From NCBI GenBank assembly GCA_002381765.1, contig DFXX01000085.1, positions 10,240 through 32,677 on the forward strand: 22,438 bases of DNA. The letters are read 5' to 3'. Both the position numbers and the translations under genes were made by a program. This DNA comes from Bacteriovoracaceae bacterium UBA4097 (lineage in GTDB: Bacteria; Bdellovibrionota; Bacteriovoracia; Bacteriovoracales; Bacteriovoracaceae). This document shows positions 1 to 8,600 of this stretch, in pieces (the first letter of the stretch is position 1; the number at the start of each line of letters is the position of its first letter). Below the pieces are notes generated by a model. The model ran no database searches. It saw only the letters and a program-made list of their open reading frames with translations, and was not told the origin of the DNA.

Positions 1-589
1 TAAGAGATACTTTTCCCAGGGCCTGATTGGAGAGACCCAGACTTGAGAGAGGGTGGATAATCCTCGGGGTAGGAATGGGGTAGGAGCATGCCCCTGTCAA
101 GGTCACCTGAACATCTTTAAGTGACCCCAGGGAAAAGCTTCCGTGATGATCAAATGACCAGTCTCCTTGAGAAAATAGCTGAAAAGAGACCTCTCCAGTT
201 TGATTATAAAAAAGAATTTCTGATTCGGTATGACTTTCTAGAAAAGACAGGGCCTCTCCTAAATTAAACAGCTCATGATCCCTTCTTCCTCCTAATAAAC
301 CCCAAAAGTGAAGCTTATAGGAGAGTTGTGTCGAAAAAGCACTAAGGGCCAGGGCCAAGTCCGACATATCTTTTTCAGGGGGATATTTAAAAATATGCTC
401 ACAATGAGTCAGAACTTCCTTATGAGAATCCCCGTCTCCAACCCATATATCTATCCTTTCCAGATATTTGGCCCCTCCATCGATGGCCAGAAGAGGATAT
501 GCTTTAAGATGTGATGGAACTAACGGCCCCATGGGTCCAATCAATGTCCATTCCGTCTTATTCAAATACTGTTGTGGTAGCTTCATCAT
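1..589 (-). CDS. thiN: Thiamine pyrophosphokinase (thiamine diphosphokinase), 3' end cut by window
   Basis: The enzyme transfers pyrophosphate from ATP to thiamine to make the cofactor thiamine diphosphate in the cytoplasm. Reading the minus strand from ATG 589 gives at least 196 residues with no stop before the window edge. Family hallmarks appear in order: AIDGGAKYL, then WVGDGDS (the acidic Mg/pyrophosphate motif), KDMSDLALAL (equivalent to the family's K-D-x-T/S-D motif), GLLGGRRDHELFNL, and near the edge LGLSNQALGKVSL, like the family's C-terminal G-x-SN. The usual length is about 210-220 aa, so only a few residues are missing. A TAA lies in frame 15 nt upstream of ATG 589, so the start is 589 or the adjacent ATG at 586. 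I see no Shine-Dalgarno. The gene is divergent from the gene at 656. Identification rests on motifs only. Confidence 0.82.
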   Translation of the reverse strand, partial: MMKLPQQYLNKTEWTLIGPMGPLVPSHLKAYPLLAIDGGAKYLERIDIWVGDGDSHKEVLTHCEHIFKYPPEKDMSDLALALSAFSTQLSYKLHFWGLLGGRRDHELFNLGEALSFLESHTESEILFYNQTGEVSFQLFSQGDWSFDHHGSFSLGSLKDVQVTLTGACSYPIPTPRIIHPLSSLGLSNQALGKVSL

Positions 590-655
590 GGTTTTTGCTT
601 TTTATTGTCTATAACCTAGTTTAATTTGAATGGAACTATGAGTATAGGAGATAAG

Positions 656-1312
656 ATGATCCAAATAAAATCCCAAAGGGCCCAGAAGCTTTTAGGTGAA
701 CCAAAATTTTTTAAAACTTCCCCATCAAGTCAGATGCGTTCTTATCCGAGTGGTGAATTCACAGTTTCTGTCGAATTAATATGCGAGGATAACATTGTCA
801 AAAATTTGTCATTTTATGGTGAGCTTCCCGATTGGCAAAGAGTTCTCCTGGAATCTTGGGCCTTTATTATGATTGGCAAAAACATTTCCTTTTGTGATCA
901 AATCACCATCAGAGAGTGCGAAGCCTTTTTGCGCGACCGGAATTCCGAGGTGGCCGTGGAGGGAATGGAGGCAGATAAAGAAGCAGATTTCAAACGCCTG
1001 TTCACCTGGATCAAGCAGCTTGCTCATAAAAAGGAAGTTCAAGTTTACACATTCTCCTCTCAGAAAGGACCTTTTCGAAACCTTAAGCTAGCGGACAAAG
1101 TCCGCGAATTGAAAGGCTTTTTGAACTCTCCAGAGGTGGCCTCACTTTATCAGGGAAAGCTTCTACCAGTACTGCTCGAAGTGGATGACCTCACGGTGTA
1201 TCTTGAAGTTTCTTATCAGTCGCAAGAGGAACGTGCCTTGTTTGAAGAGCTTCATACCATGGGTGTTGAACTCTTCCAGGAAGAGAGTTTGAACTTTATT
1301 CCTGATGCCTAG
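656..1312 (+). CDS. Unknown 218-aa cytoplasmic protein
   Basis: I do not recognise this protein. The frame is open from a TTG at 626, but ATG 656 is preferred: AGGAG lies at 646-650, five bases upstream, while TTG 626 and ATG 638 have no ribosome site. There is no signal peptide or membrane segment. The first ~95 residues (a beta-rich part with GEFTVSVELICEDNIVKNLSF, then helices with FLRDR) loosely recall the small NifU/SufE/lipoate-ligase C-terminal fold, in which a strand pair of the type 'V...DG.I....F.G' is followed by helices, but the cysteines expected of a NifU scaffold are absent. The second half (about 100-218) is rich in charged residues and is not assignable. The gene is divergent from thiN and separated by about 90 nt from the next plus gene. 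The coding call is strong; the function is unknown. Confidence 0.7.
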   Translation: MIQIKSQRAQKLLGEPKFFKTSPSSQMRSYPSGEFTVSVELICEDNIVKNLSFYGELPDWQRVLLESWAFIMIGKNISFCDQITIRECEAFLRDRNSEVAVEGMEADKEADFKRLFTWIKQLAHKKEVQVYTFSSQKGPFRNLKLADKVRELKGFLNSPEVASLYQGKLLPVLLEVDDLTVYLEVSYQSQEERALFEELHTMGVELFQEESLNFIPDA

Positions 1313-1336
1313 TTGGGACGGACATGAAAATTGTGT

Positions 1337-1366
1337 TTGATTTATAGAAAATTTTATTACTACAAT
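1337..1366 (+). promoter_or_regulatory. Putative sigma70 promoter for the GNAT gene
   Basis: TTGATT (1337-1342), an 18-nt spacer and TACAAT (1361-1366) sit in the gap between the unknown gene and the acetyltransferase gene. This would give a start near 1373 and a leader of about 32 nt. Seen by eye only. Confidence 0.5.
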
Positions 1367-1404
1367 AGTGCTAGAGTAAGTTAGACAAATACTTTGCGAA
1401 GGAT

Positions 1405-1854
1405 ATGGTAGAAAAAGTGCTGACATTTAAAGAAGCTAAAAAAGAAGAAGAAGTCGTCAACCTCTCAAAGTTTGACATCCAGGCCTTTACCGATACTCAG
1501 GATTTTTCCTGGAGTCTGGATAATATTAAGAAAGAAGTTAAGACTGGTTGGAAGCTGTATTCAGTAACCGCCGAAGAAGAAATAGTCGCAGCCGTTCTCA
1601 TGAAAAAAGACGGAGATGTCCTTTTCACGAAGAATACCCCGATCAAAATGGCCTTTCAGGGCAATGGTTTTTCACATCAAATTAAAGATTTTTACGAGGA
1701 AGAAGCTAAGAAGTTACAGATTCATAAGGTGGTTAACTACTGCCCGGTGGATAATTTTCGCATGATTGCTCTGAATGAGAGTCATGGTTATAAGAGAACT
1801 GGAAATGCTTTTGGAATTGCTAACAACATCATTGAATGGGAAAAAGTCCTGTAA
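1405..1854 (+). CDS. GNAT-family N-acetyltransferase-like protein
   Basis: 149 aa, cytoplasmic, likely an acetyl-CoA-dependent acyltransferase of unknown substrate. The C-terminal half carries the GNAT pattern: strand VLFTKNTPIKMAF, the acetyl-CoA pyrophosphate loop region FQGNGFSHQI (about residues 76-85, a variant of Q/R-x-x-G-x-G/A), helix DFYEEEAKKL, strand HKVVNYCPVDN and the typical ending NESHGYKRTGN. The first 60 residues are short for the family, so it is a minimal version. AAGGA lies at 1399-1403, unusually close (1 nt) to the ATG; no better in-frame start exists nearby. It is followed after 54 nt by the SWIB gene and may be cotranscribed with it. The family call is moderate; no substrate can be proposed. 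Confidence 0.65.
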   Translation: MVEKVLTFKEAKKEEEVVNLSKFDIQAFTDTQDFSWSLDNIKKEVKTGWKLYSVTAEEEIVAAVLMKKDGDVLFTKNTPIKMAFQGNGFSHQIKDFYEEEAKKLQIHKVVNYCPVDNFRMIALNESHGYKRTGNAFGIANNIIEWEKVL

Positions 1855-1908
1855 TATCGCTTATAAACCAAAGGGAAACCATTCCCAATTTGACGGAGGA
1901 AGAATTTT

Positions 1909-2445
1909 ATGGCTAAGAAGACAACAAAAAAAGCTGCTGCTCCAAAAGCTACAGCTAAGAAAGCAACTGCTAAAAAAGCTGCTCCAAAAGCTACAGCTAA
2001 GAAAGCAACTGCTAAAAAAGCTGCTCCTAAGAAGGCTACAGCTAAGAAAGCAACTGCTAAGACAGCTGCTCCAAAGAAAGCTACTGCTAAGAAAGCAGCT
2101 GCTCCAAAAGCTACTGCTAAAAAAGCGGCTGCTCCAAAAGCTACTGCTAAGAAAGCAACTGCTAAGACAGCTGCTCCAAAGAAAAAATCAGCTCGCAAGC
2201 CTAACGCTGCGTTTATGAGACCGCTTAACCCTTCTAAAGAACTTGCTGAAGTAGTTGGATCAGCTCCAATTCCTCGCACTGAAGTTATGAAGAAAGTTTG
2301 GCAATACATCAAGAAGCATGACCTTCAGGACTCTAAGAATCGTCGTGCTATCAACGCTGATGAGAAGCTAAAAGCTGTATTCGGCGGTAAGAAGCAAGTT
2401 ACTATGTTCGAAATGACTAAGCTTGTTTCTAATCACCTTAAGTAA
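1909..2445 (+). CDS. Histone H1-like lysine/alanine repeat protein with C-terminal SWIB domain
   Basis: 178 aa in two parts. Residues 1-95 are almost entirely Lys, Ala, Thr and Pro in imperfect 10-15 residue repeats of the type KATAKKATAKKAAP, resembling eukaryotic H1 tails and the Hc2/AlgP-like basic proteins of bacteria. Residues 98-178 are a SWIB/MDM2-type domain: AAFMRPLNPSKELAEVVG, PRTEVMKKVWQYIKKHDLQD, then INADEKLKAVFGG and VTMFEMTKLVSNHLK match the family order (LW.YIK...LQD, D..LK..FG, MF.M...L..H). The basic tail should bind DNA nonspecifically; the SWIB fold usually mediates protein contacts. GGAGG at 1895-1899 places the ATG. A strong terminator follows. A role in nucleoid structure is inferred. 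The domain call is firm. Confidence 0.9.
   Translation: MAKKTTKKAAAPKATAKKATAKKAAPKATAKKATAKKAAPKKATAKKATAKTAAPKKATAKKAAAPKATAKKAAAPKATAKKATAKTAAPKKKSARKPNAAFMRPLNPSKELAEVVGSAPIPRTEVMKKVWQYIKKHDLQDSKNRRAINADEKLKAVFGGKKQVTMFEMTKLVSNHLK
1945..2187 (+). repeat. Coding tandem repeats (42-bp period) of the H1-like tail
   Basis: Six units starting with the peptide KATAKKA follow one another. The first two copies, beginning at 1945 and 1987, are identical over about 41 bases at a 42-bp period (14 codons). Later units are shortened or have K-to-T changes. The repetition keeps reading frames open on both strands across this stretch. Confidence 0.9.
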
Positions 2446-2471
2446 TCTCTAGCAGAAATTCTTAAAGTTAT

Positions 2472-2499
2472 GGGGCCGCCTTTGGGTGGCCCTTTTTTA
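2472..2499 (+). terminator. Rho-independent terminator after the SWIB gene
   Basis: The 8-bp stem GGGCCGCC (2473-2480) / GGTGGCCC (2485-2492) has one G-T wobble and a TTTG loop, and is followed directly by a run of six T. It lies 27 nt after the stop codon. Confidence 0.92.
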
Positions 2500-2528
2500 T
2501 TGCACTGATAGGTACTTTCCTTTTCAAT
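2500..2528 (+). promoter_or_regulatory. Possible promoter for the OppA-like gene
   Basis: TTGCAC (2500-2505) and TTCAAT (2523-2528) are separated by 17 nt, just beyond the preceding terminator and 49 nt before the start codon. The -10 lacks the usual A at position 2, so this is weak. Confidence 0.3.
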
Positions 2529-2576
2529 CCTATTTTTTTCAGCGATGATGGTGCATCTTGTTTTCAAGGAGATTGA

Positions 2577-4307
2577 ATGAAAAAGACGTTATGCATTTTG
2601 GGAATGATTTCCCTCTTTCTTGTTGGTTGTACTAAAACTAAGACCTATGACACCAAAGAACTCTATCTAATTTCTCCGTCAAAAGTATCGGGCTATGATC
2701 CTATTATGGCGTCTGATATGTATTCTGCTAATGAAATTGGTAAAGTCTATGAAGGTCTTTATGAATTTCATCCCTTCATCAGACCCTATGAGCTGATGCC
2801 GAATCTGGCCGAGTCTCTCCCTGAAGTAAGTAAGGATGGATTGACTTATACCATTACGTTAAAAAAAGGGGTACTTTTCCATGATGATCCGGCCTTTGAA
2901 GGCGGGAAAGGTCGCGAGATGAAGGCCCAGGACTTTGTTTACTCTTGGATGAGACTTGCTGATCCTAAGCTTCAGAGTAAGGGGTGGTGGCTATTTGATG
3001 GTAAGATCGCAGGCCTCAATGAATGGCGTGATAAACATGTTAAGTCTGAAAAGACCGATTATTCAGAAAAAATAGAAGGTTTAAAAGCAGTGGATGACTA
3101 CACCCTTCAGGTGAAGCTCGTGAAGCCCTATCCACAATTTCTTTACGCTACGGTTATGCCTTATGCTTTCGTAGTTCCACAGGAAGCAGTTACTCATTAT
3201 GGTAAGGAGTTCCTTAATCATACTGTTGGAACTGGTCCATTCTTACTTGGAACTTATGATAATTCTAATAAGATGATCTATACCAAAAATCCAAATTTCA
3301 GAAAGAAGCCTTATCCTAAAGATGAGTTGGCCGCTAAGGGAGTTACCGTTCCTTTAGTCGAGAAGATTACGGTTTATGTAATTCCAGAGTCTCAACCAAA
3401 GTGGCTCTCTTTCCAGAAGGCCAATGTTGATCTAATCGAGATTCCAAAAGATAACTTTGATCAGGCCGTGGTAAACGGTGGTCTCTCTCAGGAATTAAAA
3501 GACAAGGGAATCTCTATGACATCAGCTCCTATGCTTGATGTCACCTTCTATGCCTTTAATCATGAAGATCCGTTGTTTAAAAACAATGTGAAGCTTCGTC
3601 AGGCCATGTCTCTAGCTTATAATAGAGCTGAATCTAATAAACTCTTTTACAATAATACTGCCCTTCAGGCCCATGGAGTTATTCCTCCAGGTCTTGGTGG
3701 ATACCGGGAAGATTTTAAAAACCCTTATGTTGAACATAACATCGAGAAGGCCAAGCAGCTTTTAGCTGAAGCTGGCTATCCGGGTGGTAAGGGGTTACCA
3801 GAGATTACCGTTCAGACTACCAATGAAACAGTATCTCGTCAGATGCTTGAGTTCTTCACCAAGAGCATGGCCGATATTGGCATTAAGATCAAAATCGGAA
3901 CCAATTCTTGGCCAGAGCTAGTGAATAAGGTTTCCAAGAAGCAGCACCAGATGTACACAATGGCATGGGGAGCTGATTATCCGGATGCTGAGAATTTCCT
4001 TTCTCTTCTATACTGCCCAAACCAATCGCCTGGTTCTAACGGTTCTAACTACTGTAATCCTAAGTTTGATGAGATGTTTAAGAAGGCCACGACTATGCAA
4101 GAGTCGCCTGAGAGAAACGCTCTTTATCAGCAAATTAATGAGATGGTTTCTCAGGAAGTTCCGTGGATATTTGGCTTTCACAGAACCAGATACTATCTGA
4201 CTCATAAGTGGCTTGAAAACTTCCAGTATATGGAATTCAACCACACCCAGTTTCAATATTTAGGTATTGATCTAGATTCTAAGAAAGAACTCAGTTCTAA
4301 GTTCTAA
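2577..4307 (+). CDS. OppA/DppA-type peptide-binding lipoprotein (SBP_bac_5 family)
   Basis: 576 aa. An N-terminal lipoprotein signal MKKTLCILGMISLFLVGC has a lipobox L-V-G-C with lipidated Cys18. The mature part follows the family 5 solute-binding plan: a YDP...ANEIGKVYEGLYEF opening, KDGLTYTITLKKGVLFHDD (the conserved 'W...L..GVKFHDG' region), DFVYSWMRLADP, GTGPFLL, the mid-protein VKLRQAMSLAYNR and a late QEVPWIF. Its length (about 540 mature residues) fits oligopeptide binders such as OppA. It should capture peptides at the membrane and deliver them to an ABC permease, but no permease or ATPase gene is next to it, so it is an orphan binder here. AAGGAG at 2566-2571 sets the start. The stop codon lies inside a 7-bp tandem repeat. 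The exact ligand is unknown. Confidence 0.9.
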   Translation: MKKTLCILGMISLFLVGCTKTKTYDTKELYLISPSKVSGYDPIMASDMYSANEIGKVYEGLYEFHPFIRPYELMPNLAESLPEVSKDGLTYTITLKKGVLFHDDPAFEGGKGREMKAQDFVYSWMRLADPKLQSKGWWLFDGKIAGLNEWRDKHVKSEKTDYSEKIEGLKAVDDYTLQVKLVKPYPQFLYATVMPYAFVVPQEAVTHYGKEFLNHTVGTGPFLLGTYDNSNKMIYTKNPNFRKKPYPKDELAAKGVTVPLVEKITVYVIPESQPKWLSFQKANVDLIEIPKDNFDQAVVNGGLSQELKDKGISMTSAPMLDVTFYAFNHEDPLFKNNVKLRQAMSLAYNRAESNKLFYNNTALQAHGVIPPGLGGYREDFKNPYVEHNIEKAKQLLAEAGYPGGKGLPEITVQTTNETVSRQMLEFFTKSMADIGIKIKIGTNSWPELVNKVSKKQHQMYTMAWGADYPDAENFLSLLYCPNQSPGSNGSNYCNPKFDEMFKKATTMQESPERNALYQQINEMVSQEVPWIFGFHRTRYYLTHKWLENFQYMEFNHTQFQYLGIDLDSKKELSSKF

Positions 4308-4322
4308 GTTCTAAGTTCTAAG
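4295..4322 (+). repeat. Four perfect 7-bp tandem repeats across the oppA-like stop codon
   Basis: TTCTAAG occurs four times in a row (4295, 4302, 4309, 4316). The second copy supplies the final Phe codon and the TAA stop. Because 7 is not a multiple of 3, gain or loss of a unit shifts the phase, but every phase meets a TAA within the array. Confidence 0.95.
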
Positions 4323-4351
4323 AAGCCCCTTAAATGGGGCTTCTTTTTTTG
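4319..4351 (+). terminator. Rho-independent terminator after the OppA-like gene
   Basis: The 9-bp perfect stem AGAAGCCCC (4321-4329) / GGGGCTTCT (4336-4344) has the loop TTAAAT and a continuous T run to 4350. It lies right after the 7-bp repeats. On the minus strand there is no T tract after the stem, so it serves mainly the plus gene. Confidence 0.93.
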
Positions 4352-4364
4352 TGCTCACCAGAAA

Positions 4365-5504
4365 TTAAATACTATGAACCTTTTGGTACTGTTCAATTTT
4401 TTGAGCATCGAGAAGCTGAGGAGCTAGATCTGATTTCATAAAGTCTTGGCAGTGAATGGTAGGATTTCCTTGAGGAAAGCTGCCCTTTCCCCCATAGAAC
4501 TGAGTGCACTGATCAATATAAAAATCCAAATACTCGGGAAAATGCTGCTTAAAATGCGAAAGGATCACTCTCTTCTTTGTGAGGTCTAAAGAGTTTAGGA
4601 TCTCATCAGGCAAGGGATCCATAAGCTTCATCCAGGCTAGAACCGATTCCCTTCTTTGTGAATTTTTTCCTAATTCCCTCAGTCTATTCCAGGAATAATT
4701 AAAGAGCTCTCCTTGTGAGGGTCGCTCCAGAAGATAGGCAGTGTAGAAGAAATCACTTAGCTTCTGATCGGCCTTTGATTGCACGTCCAGAATCTTAAAG
4801 GCAAGTTCACGGTCCCCATACTTCTGGGGGCTTTTGAGGCGCTTTCTGGCCTCTGCGATAAGGTGAGGTAGGCATTCCGGGTGTACGGTTTGGTCAATCT
4901 TTTTAAGAAAGTCACCTTTGGGGCCCAAGCGAATATAGTCAAGTTCAAACTTCTTCCAGAGCTCATCCATGGCAAACCCTTCCTTACAGTAGAATTCACT
5001 TAGGGGACTTTTAAGGGCGACTGAGAGAAAGGTCCAGGGGGCCAGGGTTGGGTGAGTAAGAGGTCCAGTAAGCTCTGCTAGCTTGAAAGCAGTATCAGGA
5101 TCGGTTGGGTCACTTTCCCAAAAATATTTAAGATCCTCGAGACAGGGATTATTGCCCTTCAGGCAGTCTTTCAGATAGCGCAGACCAATTTCTTGCCTAC
5201 GTGCCCGATAAAGATCATCCCCTTTAATAATAGGCCAACGGTATAAGTTCTCTATTTTCTTATAATCAGCGGCCTTAATTACAGACTTATTAAGTGTTTC
5301 CTTAGAAAGGAGATCGGCCATTTTGATGACCATGCCTCTCCAGGCCTCTTGTCTTTCACTTGGGCGGATATCCAGGGCATGTACAAAGAACTCCTCATGC
5401 CCACCTTCACTTACCAAGGCTTCTAAGTCGGCAAGGGAATAGTTTCCACCCCAAAGGGTGGTGGCCAGAAAAAAAGGGGCCATGAATAAGAAAAATTGGG
5501 CCAT
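4365..5504 (-). CDS. Exported protein of unknown function, 379 aa
   Basis: I do not recognise a family. The N-terminus MAQFFLFMAPFFLATTLWGG looks like a short export signal. The mature part is mostly predicted helix with many charged residues and eight or so aromatic-rich turns. It contains seven cysteines (in LKDC, NNPC, EFYC, HPEC, DQC and IHC contexts among others), consistent with disulfides in the periplasm. No catalytic motif is visible. No Shine-Dalgarno precedes ATG 5504. Instead a promoter ends six bases before it, suggesting a leaderless mRNA; ATG 5483 is an alternative but would shorten the signal peptide. The gene is divergent from putA and convergent with the OppA-like gene. Coding is certain from length and frame; function is open. 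Confidence 0.75.
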   Translation of the reverse strand: MAQFFLFMAPFFLATTLWGGNYSLADLEALVSEGGHEEFFVHALDIRPSERQEAWRGMVIKMADLLSKETLNKSVIKAADYKKIENLYRWPIIKGDDLYRARRQEIGLRYLKDCLKGNNPCLEDLKYFWESDPTDPDTAFKLAELTGPLTHPTLAPWTFLSVALKSPLSEFYCKEGFAMDELWKKFELDYIRLGPKGDFLKKIDQTVHPECLPHLIAEARKRLKSPQKYGDRELAFKILDVQSKADQKLSDFFYTAYLLERPSQGELFNYSWNRLRELGKNSQRRESVLAWMKLMDPLPDEILNSLDLTKKRVILSHFKQHFPEYLDFYIDQCTQFYGGKGSFPQGNPTIHCQDFMKSDLAPQLLDAQKIEQYQKVHSI

Positions 5505-5510
5505 AAATAT

Positions 5511-5540
5511 ATTCTAGGGCTTCCTTAAAGAAGCCGTCAA
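5511..5540 (-). promoter_or_regulatory. Promoter giving a probable leaderless mRNA for the 5504 gene
   Basis: On the minus strand TTGACG (5540-5535), an 18-nt spacer and TAGAAT (5516-5511) are followed by exactly six bases (5510-5505) and the ATG. The predicted transcription start coincides with the start codon. Confidence 0.65.
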
Positions 5541-5611
5541 ATTATGAGTAGGGGAGACTATGAAAGAAATCATTTTAAAGGTAGATTGAGGGTCTATCTT
5601 TGGAGGGTAAA

Positions 5612-8600
5612 GTGATTAACGTCGGTGTTCCAGTTGTTACCAAGCGCTTAGTTAATGAAAATTGGCAAATCTCATATTATGTCGAATTCGAGCATGTTTT
5701 GTTCCATTCAGGGAAAACTTCTCCTGAAGTAGAAAAACTCATTCAATTCACCAGAGAGCTTAATTATGGCCGCGGGTTCAGAAGAGAGATTACCATCGAT
5801 GGTTTTCCTTTTCTATGTGCCGTAAGACCGGAAGAGAAATCGGTCTATATTGGTACTCGCAGATTAAGTCGCGAACTCTCACTCATGAAGCTTCATGAGG
5901 TAAACCCTGTTGTTGATAAAGAAGTTGAAAAGGAGTTCTTTAAGTTAAAAGAACATGTTGAAAAAATCAGCACCCTTTCCTCCGGTCAGTTTCCCTCAGA
6001 GATTGAATGGGTTTCTTTTGAAAGAAATCTTCCTATCCTCTGGAATACCGATCAGTGGATCGATGTGAATGAAGAGTCAGGAGAAATTCTTAAACAGTTG
6101 GTCAAAAAAACCTCGGACTACCGCTCAAGCCTTTTTGAGAAAGTTTCTGATTATGGCCTCGGTCTTACCGCCCAGTATGATCTTATTCGTGTCCACCTTT
6201 TGAAGTTTCTTGCCCTTCTTCCGTCTTTGGATCACGATAAGCATGGTAGCGAAGTTAAACGGAATCTTTTAGAGAGCTTAAGACGCCTGCGTGAAGATTC
6301 CGAAAAACTTCTGATTCAAAAAAAACGAGGTGCTCGACCTCTTCCTACTTACCTGAATATTCTTTTTGCGGTCTGCTTTTATATTTCTCAGTTCATTCCT
6401 CCTTCAATCCTTGCAAGTGTTGTCCGTTATCTTGTTAGGAAAATGGCCAAGAGATTTATTGCCGGAGAAAGTATTTCTTCTTCTCATAAGACGCTAAAGG
6501 CCTTGAGAGGAAGTAATCGGCAGGCAACTCTCGACCAATTAGGAGAGCTAGTAGTTTCTGCTAGAGAGGCCGATGAGTACTTTGAAAAGGTGCTTCAGCT
6601 TATTCACGGATTAAAGCAGCACATCCCGCGCGGGGAGAAGAATTCTGCCGGAATACTAAACGCTCACGTCTCCATTAAAGTATCGGCCTTAAGTCATGAC
6701 TTCCGACCTCAGGCCTTTGAGGCCACCTATGAAAAAGTAGCTCCCCGTCTTAAGCGCATCCTGATGGAAGCGGCCAGAGAAGAGGTCTTTATCAATGTGG
6801 ATGCCGAGCACTTTAACTACCGCAATTTGGTTTTTAAGATCTACAAGAAAGTGCTATTAGAAACTTCTGAGCTCAAGGATTACGCCCAGACTGGAATTGT
6901 GGTTCAGGCCTATCTCCGAGATGGTGCTGATCATCTTCAAGATGTGATTGAACTTGCTCGTAAGCGAAACATCAGAATGCCTATTCGATTGGTTAAGGGA
7001 GCATATTGGGATGCTGAAACTATTGAAGGAGAGGCCCATCAGTTTATTGCACCTCAATTTCTCAATAAAGAAGAGTCCGATCTTCACTTCAGGCAGCTCG
7101 CTTATTTAACTCTAAAAAATCACGAGTATATTCAACTTGCCATTGCTTCCCATAATCTTCAGGATCACGCCTTTGTTGAAAGTGTAAGAACACTACGTTT
7201 TCCTCAGGCCCCAGTTATTGAGCATCAGTGTCTGCACATGACATATGAGGCCCTCTCTCATGGATTGGCAAAAATGGGCTGGCCTACACGAAATTATATT
7301 CCTATCGGGAACCTCCTGGTGGGAATGGCCTATCTTGTGAGAAGAATCATGGAAAACTCCTCTCAAGTAGGAATTCTTTCCATTATGCGCTCTCATCAAA
7401 AGGCCAATGGACTCATCTCACCGGTGGAAGTTCTTAAAGAGAAGAAGAAAAACAGCGCCATGATTCTGGATTCTTTCCTGGTTCAGCTCAAGAGTGACTT
7501 CTACCCCGTGCGGCCTTTAAGACTTCATATCGATGAAGAAAGAAATGAACTTTTTAAAGAAATGCATAAGTTTGAGCAAAAGTTAACCTTTTCTCAAGAA
7601 GAGTACTGCTTATCCAAAGACGAGAGAATTATTTGCAGCTCTCGGCCGGAACTTATTGTGGGAACTCATGTGGTTAATAATGTGAGTGATGCTGTTAATG
7701 CCGTGGAAGCCGCTGAGAAAGGACTGCAAAATAGTTGGTGGGGCAAGCAGTCTATGGCCCTCTTCCGGGTTTCAGTCATGCTTAAAGCAGCAGATCTTAT
7801 GCTGCTTAGGAGAAATGAGCTCGCTACACTTATAATCTATGAGGCCGGTAAAACCATGACCGAGTCTCTGGCCGATGTGGATGAGGCGATCGATTTCTTA
7901 AATTATTACGCCAGACAAGAGATATCCATTCAGCTTTCAGGAATTAAGGTTACTAATCGCGGAGTGATTACCGCGATAGCTCCTTGGAACTTTCCCCTAG
8001 CAATTCCTTGTGGCATGAGTGTTGCTCCGCTTGTAGCGGGCAATGCTGTTATTTTAAAACCTGCTGAGCAAACGCCCCTTATTGCAGAAGAATTTCATAA
8101 ACTTCTTCTTGAAGCTGGTGTACCTGCCGAGATTTTTCATATTATTCAAGGAGATGGTGAAATCGTGGGCGCTCCACTGGTCACTCATCCAAGAACTGCA
8201 GGCATTGTTTTCACGGGATCAAAAGGCGTGGGACAATGGATCTACCGCAATGCTGCTGATAAGACCCTAGATCACTATCATCATCAGATTCCTATGCAGA
8301 AAAAAGTTATTACCGAGATGGGTGGTAAAAACGCCATCATCGTCACCAATAACTGTGAACTCGATGAAACCATCTCTGGCATTCTGTATGCGGCCTTCGC
8401 TCATGCGGGTCAGAAGTGTTCAGCAGCTTCACGTATTATCGTTCATAGCGAAGTCAAAGATGCTCTGGTTAATCGTCTGGTTATGGCCATCAAGGATCTA
8501 AAAGTCGGTGACTCTACCGATCCAGCAACTGCTGTGAATCCTCTAATCAGTGCTCTAGACCAGGAGAGAGTTAGAAAATCCGTTGAAGAGGCCAAGGAAG

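Noticed and set aside
308..514. Plus-strand 68-aa frame at the left end
   Set aside because: It is antisense to the thiamine pyrophosphokinase gene, whose motifs are clear.
1788..2312. A long minus-strand frame (174 aa) and a plus-strand frame (1775-2218) across the SWIB gene
   Set aside because: They are by-products of the repetitive Lys/Ala codons; their translations are low-complexity and lack ribosome sites, while the third frame encodes a real SWIB domain.
4295..4322. The 7-bp repeats as a CRISPR-like array
   Set aside because: Units are contiguous, with no spacers, and far too short.
5600..5611. TTG 5600 as putA start
   Set aside because: The TTG overlaps the GGAGGG ribosome site that serves GTG 5612.
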